Part shown: piece by piece, positions 61,957 to 64,000 of the stretch | Layout: each line of letters begins with the position of its first letter | Position numbering within the stretch: position 1 is the first letter of the stretch | Assembly (NCBI GenBank): GCA_015075165.1 | Contig: JABTUY010000001.1 | Span: forward strand, 868,001 to 932,000 | Direction: 5' to 3' | From: Ideonella sp. | Lineage (GTDB): Bacteria > Pseudomonadota > Gammaproteobacteria > Burkholderiales > Burkholderiaceae_C | Length of the DNA: 64,000 nucleotides | Notes under the pieces: model-generated | Told to the model about the DNA's origin: nothing | Databases searched by the model: none | What the model saw: the letters and a program-made list of their open reading frames with translations, nothing else | Translations under genes and position numbers: made by a program

Positions 61957-63150
61957 ATGGCCACGTTTCGTGCTCGTTCCCACGCCACGGCTGGCGGCAG
62001 CCTGACCCGCCGCGGCTTCATCGGCCACGCGGCCTGGGGCGGCGCCGCGCTGTTCGCGCCGCGCCTGGTGCTGGCGCGCGCGGCCACCGAGCGGCGCTTC
62101 GTGTTCGTCATCCAGCGCGGCGCCGCCGACGGCCTCGACACCGTGGCGCCGCTGGCCGACCCCGGCTATGCGCGCCTGCGCGGCGCGCTGGCCATCGACG
62201 CCGCCGCGGCCACGCGGCTCGACGGCACCTTTGCGCTGCACCCGTCACTGGTCGAAGTGGGCAAGCTCTACGCGGCGCAGCAGGCGCTGTTCGTGCACGC
62301 GGTGGCCACGCCGTACCGCGACCGCTCACACTTCGACGGCCAGAACGTGCTCGAATCGGGCGGCAGCGCACCGTATGCGCAGCGCGACGGCTGGCTGAAC
62401 CGCCTGCTCACGCTGCTGCCGCGCGACGACAGCCGCCGCGAAGCGGTGGCGATCGCGCCGACGATCCCGCTCGCGCTGCGCGGCACCGCCGAGGTCAGCA
62501 GCGTCGCACCGAGCGCGCTGCGCCCGGCGCGCGACGACTTCCTGCAACGCGTGCAGCAGCTCTACGCGGGCGATGCGCAGCTGCATGCGTTGTGGTCCAC
62601 CGCGATCGACACGCGCAGCATGGCCGGCGAGCCGGCGCGGCAGAACCCGGCCGAACTCGGCCGCATGGCGGCGCGCCTGCTGGCGCATCCACAGGGCCCG
62701 CGCATCGCAATGCTCGAGACCGCCGGCTGGGACACGCACAGCGCGCAGGCGCCACGGCTGGCCAACGCGCTGAAGGCGCTCGACGCGCTGCTGGCCGCGT
62801 TGCGCGACGGCCTGGGCAGCGCGTGGGCCGATGCCGTCGTGCTGGTGGCCACCGAGTTCGGCCGCACCGCGGCGGCCAACGGCACCGGCGGCACCGACCA
62901 CGGCACCGCATCGGCCGCGATGCTGATCGGCGGCGCGGTGCAAGGCGGCCGCGTGCTCGCCGACTGGCCGGGCCTGGAGCCGAGCGCGCTCTACCAAGGC
63001 CGCGACCTGCGCCCCACCACCGCACTGCACGCGCTGGTGTGCGCCGCCGCCGGTGAGTGCTTCGCGCTCGACCGCGCCAAAGTGGCGCGGGTGCTGTACC
63101 CGCAGTTGCCGGCGAGCGCACCGCTGCCCTCGCTGCTGCGTACGGCTTGA
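61957..63150 (+). CDS. DUF1501 family protein (Tat-exported, alkaline-phosphatase/sulfatase-like fold)
   Basis: 397 residues. Twin-arginine signal (LTRRGFIGHAAWGGAALF) near residues 18-36, then RRFVFVIQRGAADGLD and the metal-site segments HFDGQNVLESG, GWDTHSAQ and ATEFGRTAAANGTGGTDHG. The fold is of the alkaline-phosphatase superfamily. Export in folded form to the periplasm is predicted. Activity unknown. GGAGG precedes the ATG. Confidence 0.92.
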   Translation: MATFRARSHATAGGSLTRRGFIGHAAWGGAALFAPRLVLARAATERRFVFVIQRGAADGLDTVAPLADPGYARLRGALAIDAAAATRLDGTFALHPSLVEVGKLYAAQQALFVHAVATPYRDRSHFDGQNVLESGGSAPYAQRDGWLNRLLTLLPRDDSRREAVAIAPTIPLALRGTAEVSSVAPSALRPARDDFLQRVQQLYAGDAQLHALWSTAIDTRSMAGEPARQNPAELGRMAARLLAHPQGPRIAMLETAGWDTHSAQAPRLANALKALDALLAALRDGLGSAWADAVVLVATEFGRTAAANGTGGTDHGTASAAMLIGGAVQGGRVLADWPGLEPSALYQGRDLRPTTALHALVCAAAGECFALDRAKVARVLYPQLPASAPLPSLLRTA

Positions 63151-63198
63151 GCGCAGCGCAGCGATCGAGCCCCGCGCCAGGTTCGGCTGCCAGTTCTC

Positions 63199-63232
63199 TT
63201 GACACTCGTTCATGCGAACGATTCTCATTGCG
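63199..63232 (+). promoter_or_regulatory. Fur-box-like site with TTGACA upstream of the PepSY gene
   Basis: TTGACA at 63199-63204 looks like a -35 element. GCGAACGATTCTCATTGCG at 63214-63232 resembles natural Fur boxes with the core GATTCTCATT. Binding of Fur-iron here would cover the promoter of the PepSY and cytochrome genes, so iron-starvation induction is predicted. No clear -10 element could be assigned. Confidence 0.6.
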
Positions 63233-63276
63233 ATAAACTGCCGCCCTCCTACAACCGCTTTCGCGAGGGTGCCCCC

Positions 63277-63552
63277 ATGAAGCGAATCGTTCCGTTTGCC
63301 GTGCTGTCCATCGCCGTGGTCGGTTCGGGCGCGGTGCTCGCCAAGGCCGACTGCAAGGCCTACCCGAAGAACGAGTGGATGAACGCCGGCGAGGCCAAGG
63401 CCAAGATCCAGAGCCAGGGCTACACGATCAAGAAGTTCAAGGTCGACGGCAACTGCTACGAGATCTACGGCTTCGACAAGGACGGCAAGAAGGTCGAGAT
63501 CTACTTCGACGCCAAGACGCTCGCGCCGGTGAAGACCGAAGTGTCCGATTGA
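63277..63552 (+). CDS. PepSY domain protein (exported, 91 aa)
   Basis: Signal peptide of about 24 residues (MKRIVPFAVLSIAVVGSGAV) followed by a single PepSY domain: WMNAGEAKAKIQSQGYTIKKFK ends in a beta segment NCYEIYGFDKDGKKVEIYFD. Two Cys (ADCKAYP, GNCYEI) may form a disulfide. An in-frame TTG at 63199 is rejected: it falls on the promoter. PepSY proteins beside cytochrome b561 genes are common in redox and iron metabolism. Confidence 0.9.
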   Translation: MKRIVPFAVLSIAVVGSGAVLAKADCKAYPKNEWMNAGEAKAKIQSQGYTIKKFKVDGNCYEIYGFDKDGKKVEIYFDAKTLAPVKTEVSD

Positions 63553-63572
63553 CGTGTCCGCTTGACCCCACC

Positions 63573-64000
63573 ATGAGCGTCGTACGCGGCGGCCGCGACG
63601 CGACGCGCCACGTGCTCGCGTGGGACGCGGTCGTCCGCGTGCTGCACTGGGTATTGGCCGCGACGATCGTGTTCGATCTGGTGCACGACGACGGCGATCG
63701 GCTGCACCGCAACGTGGGCTACGCGGCGGTGGCCCTCGTCACGCTGCGCCTGGCGTGGGCCGCGTTCGCCCGGGGTTCCGGCGGCTGGGCCGCGCTCAAT
63801 CCTTCGCTGCGCGCCACGCGCGCCTACTGCCGCGCGCTGCTGCGCGGCCAGCCGCCACGCGCGACTGGCCACGACCCGCTCGGTGTGTGGATGGTGTGGC
63901 TGCTGTGGGCGCTGGTGCTGCTGCTCGGCCTCACCGGCTGGATGAGCCGGCTCGATGCCTTCTGGGGCGACGACACGGTGCACGACGTGCACATGTGGCT
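63573..64000 (+). CDS. cytochrome b561 family membrane protein, 3' partial
   Basis: About 142 residues visible before the window ends. Starts MSVVRGGRDATRHVLAWDAV; at least three membrane helices, with haem-ligand-type His in VLHWVLA and RLHRNVGYAAVA, a GHDPLGVWMVWL helix, and a loop with VHDVHMW. Typical of di-haem cytochrome b561 / Ni-Fe-hydrogenase-type b subunits. It starts 20 bases after the PepSY gene and is likely co-transcribed under the Fur-type site; a role in reduction of iron or transfer of electrons across the membrane is likely. Confidence 0.88.
   Translation, partial: MSVVRGGRDATRHVLAWDAVVRVLHWVLAATIVFDLVHDDGDRLHRNVGYAAVALVTLRLAWAAFARGSGGWAALNPSLRATRAYCRALLRGQPPRATGHDPLGVWMVWLLWALVLLLGLTGWMSRLDAFWGDDTVHDVHMW

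Overview
The window is very GC-rich, densely coded DNA. Its gene families (Bug/TctC receptors without TctAB, two TRAP transporters, 2-aminobenzoate-CoA ligase with kynBU, GspA/GspB, amphi-Trp and DUF1304 proteins, small GC-rich hairpin repeats) point to a betaproteobacterium of the order Burkholderiales, probably a free-living aerobe that degrades aromatics, amines and sugar acids. This assignment is inference from families, not from a database search. I found no rRNA, tRNA, CRISPR array, integrase or complete insertion sequence, and no stretch over 300 bases lacks both a gene and a describable element.

Layout. 2-5435 (+): a 5'-truncated VanB-type reductase, a LigB/DODA-type dioxygenase, a class II aldolase and a TRAP transporter (P, Q and M subunits), apparently one operon. 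5448-9127: the kynurenine branch of tryptophan catabolism, with kynB and kynU (+) divergent from an aminobenzoate-type CoA ligase (-). 9146-11993 (+): a long Xaa-Pro aminopeptidase carrying an in-frame repeat insertion, then a ROK sugar kinase. 12062-12163 (-): an unlisted 33-residue membrane peptide. 12384-27519 (-): a long co-directional array that reads, in transcription order, aldehyde dehydrogenase, amidase, class II histone-deacetylase-like amidohydrolase, class III aminotransferase, Tm-1-like protein, HAD hydrolase, ABC ATPase, two paralogous SsuA-like binding proteins, two permeases, GMC oxidoreductase, sulfatase. 27741-32342 (+): second class III aminotransferase, two SDRs joined by a repeat-built mini-ORF, an AraC-type regulator and a small membrane protein.

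32379-43402: a triplicated 74-bp hairpin repeat, a Tll0287-like haem protein (-), GspA/GspB-like proteins, several small conserved proteins, an FAD oxidoreductase translationally coupled to a Bug receptor (-), an AraC/GyrI regulator, a lipoprotein, an M16 peptidase and a VOC protein. 43476-53274: an oxidative uronate/aldarate module, with a TRAP transporter and uronate dehydrogenase (-), then a FadR-type regulator with a clear palindromic operator, a Bug receptor, glucarate dehydratase, galactarate dehydratase and an HpaI-type aldolase (+). 53354-64000: a remnant of an Opp/Dpp ATPase, quinone oxidoreductase, EamA transporter, DUF2007 protein, an accessory FtsH-like protease divergent from a universal stress protein, a patatin, a DUF1800/DUF1501 pair, and a PepSY protein plus cytochrome b561 behind a Fur-box-like site; the last gene runs off the window.

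The most unusual signal is at gene junctions. In two separate operons (SDR-SDR at 30018-30167 and TRAP Q-M at 44759-44875) a repeat element lies between genes that would otherwise overlap. In both cases the inserted DNA forms a mini-ORF whose start overlaps the upstream stop and whose stop overlaps the downstream start, so an unbroken chain of translational coupling is kept. Other repeat-derived structures are an in-frame hairpin insert in the aminopeptidase, a 32-bp tandem duplication of a gene's 3' end, a 74-bp triplet at a convergent junction, and a MITE-like 161-bp inverted repeat before glucarate dehydratase.
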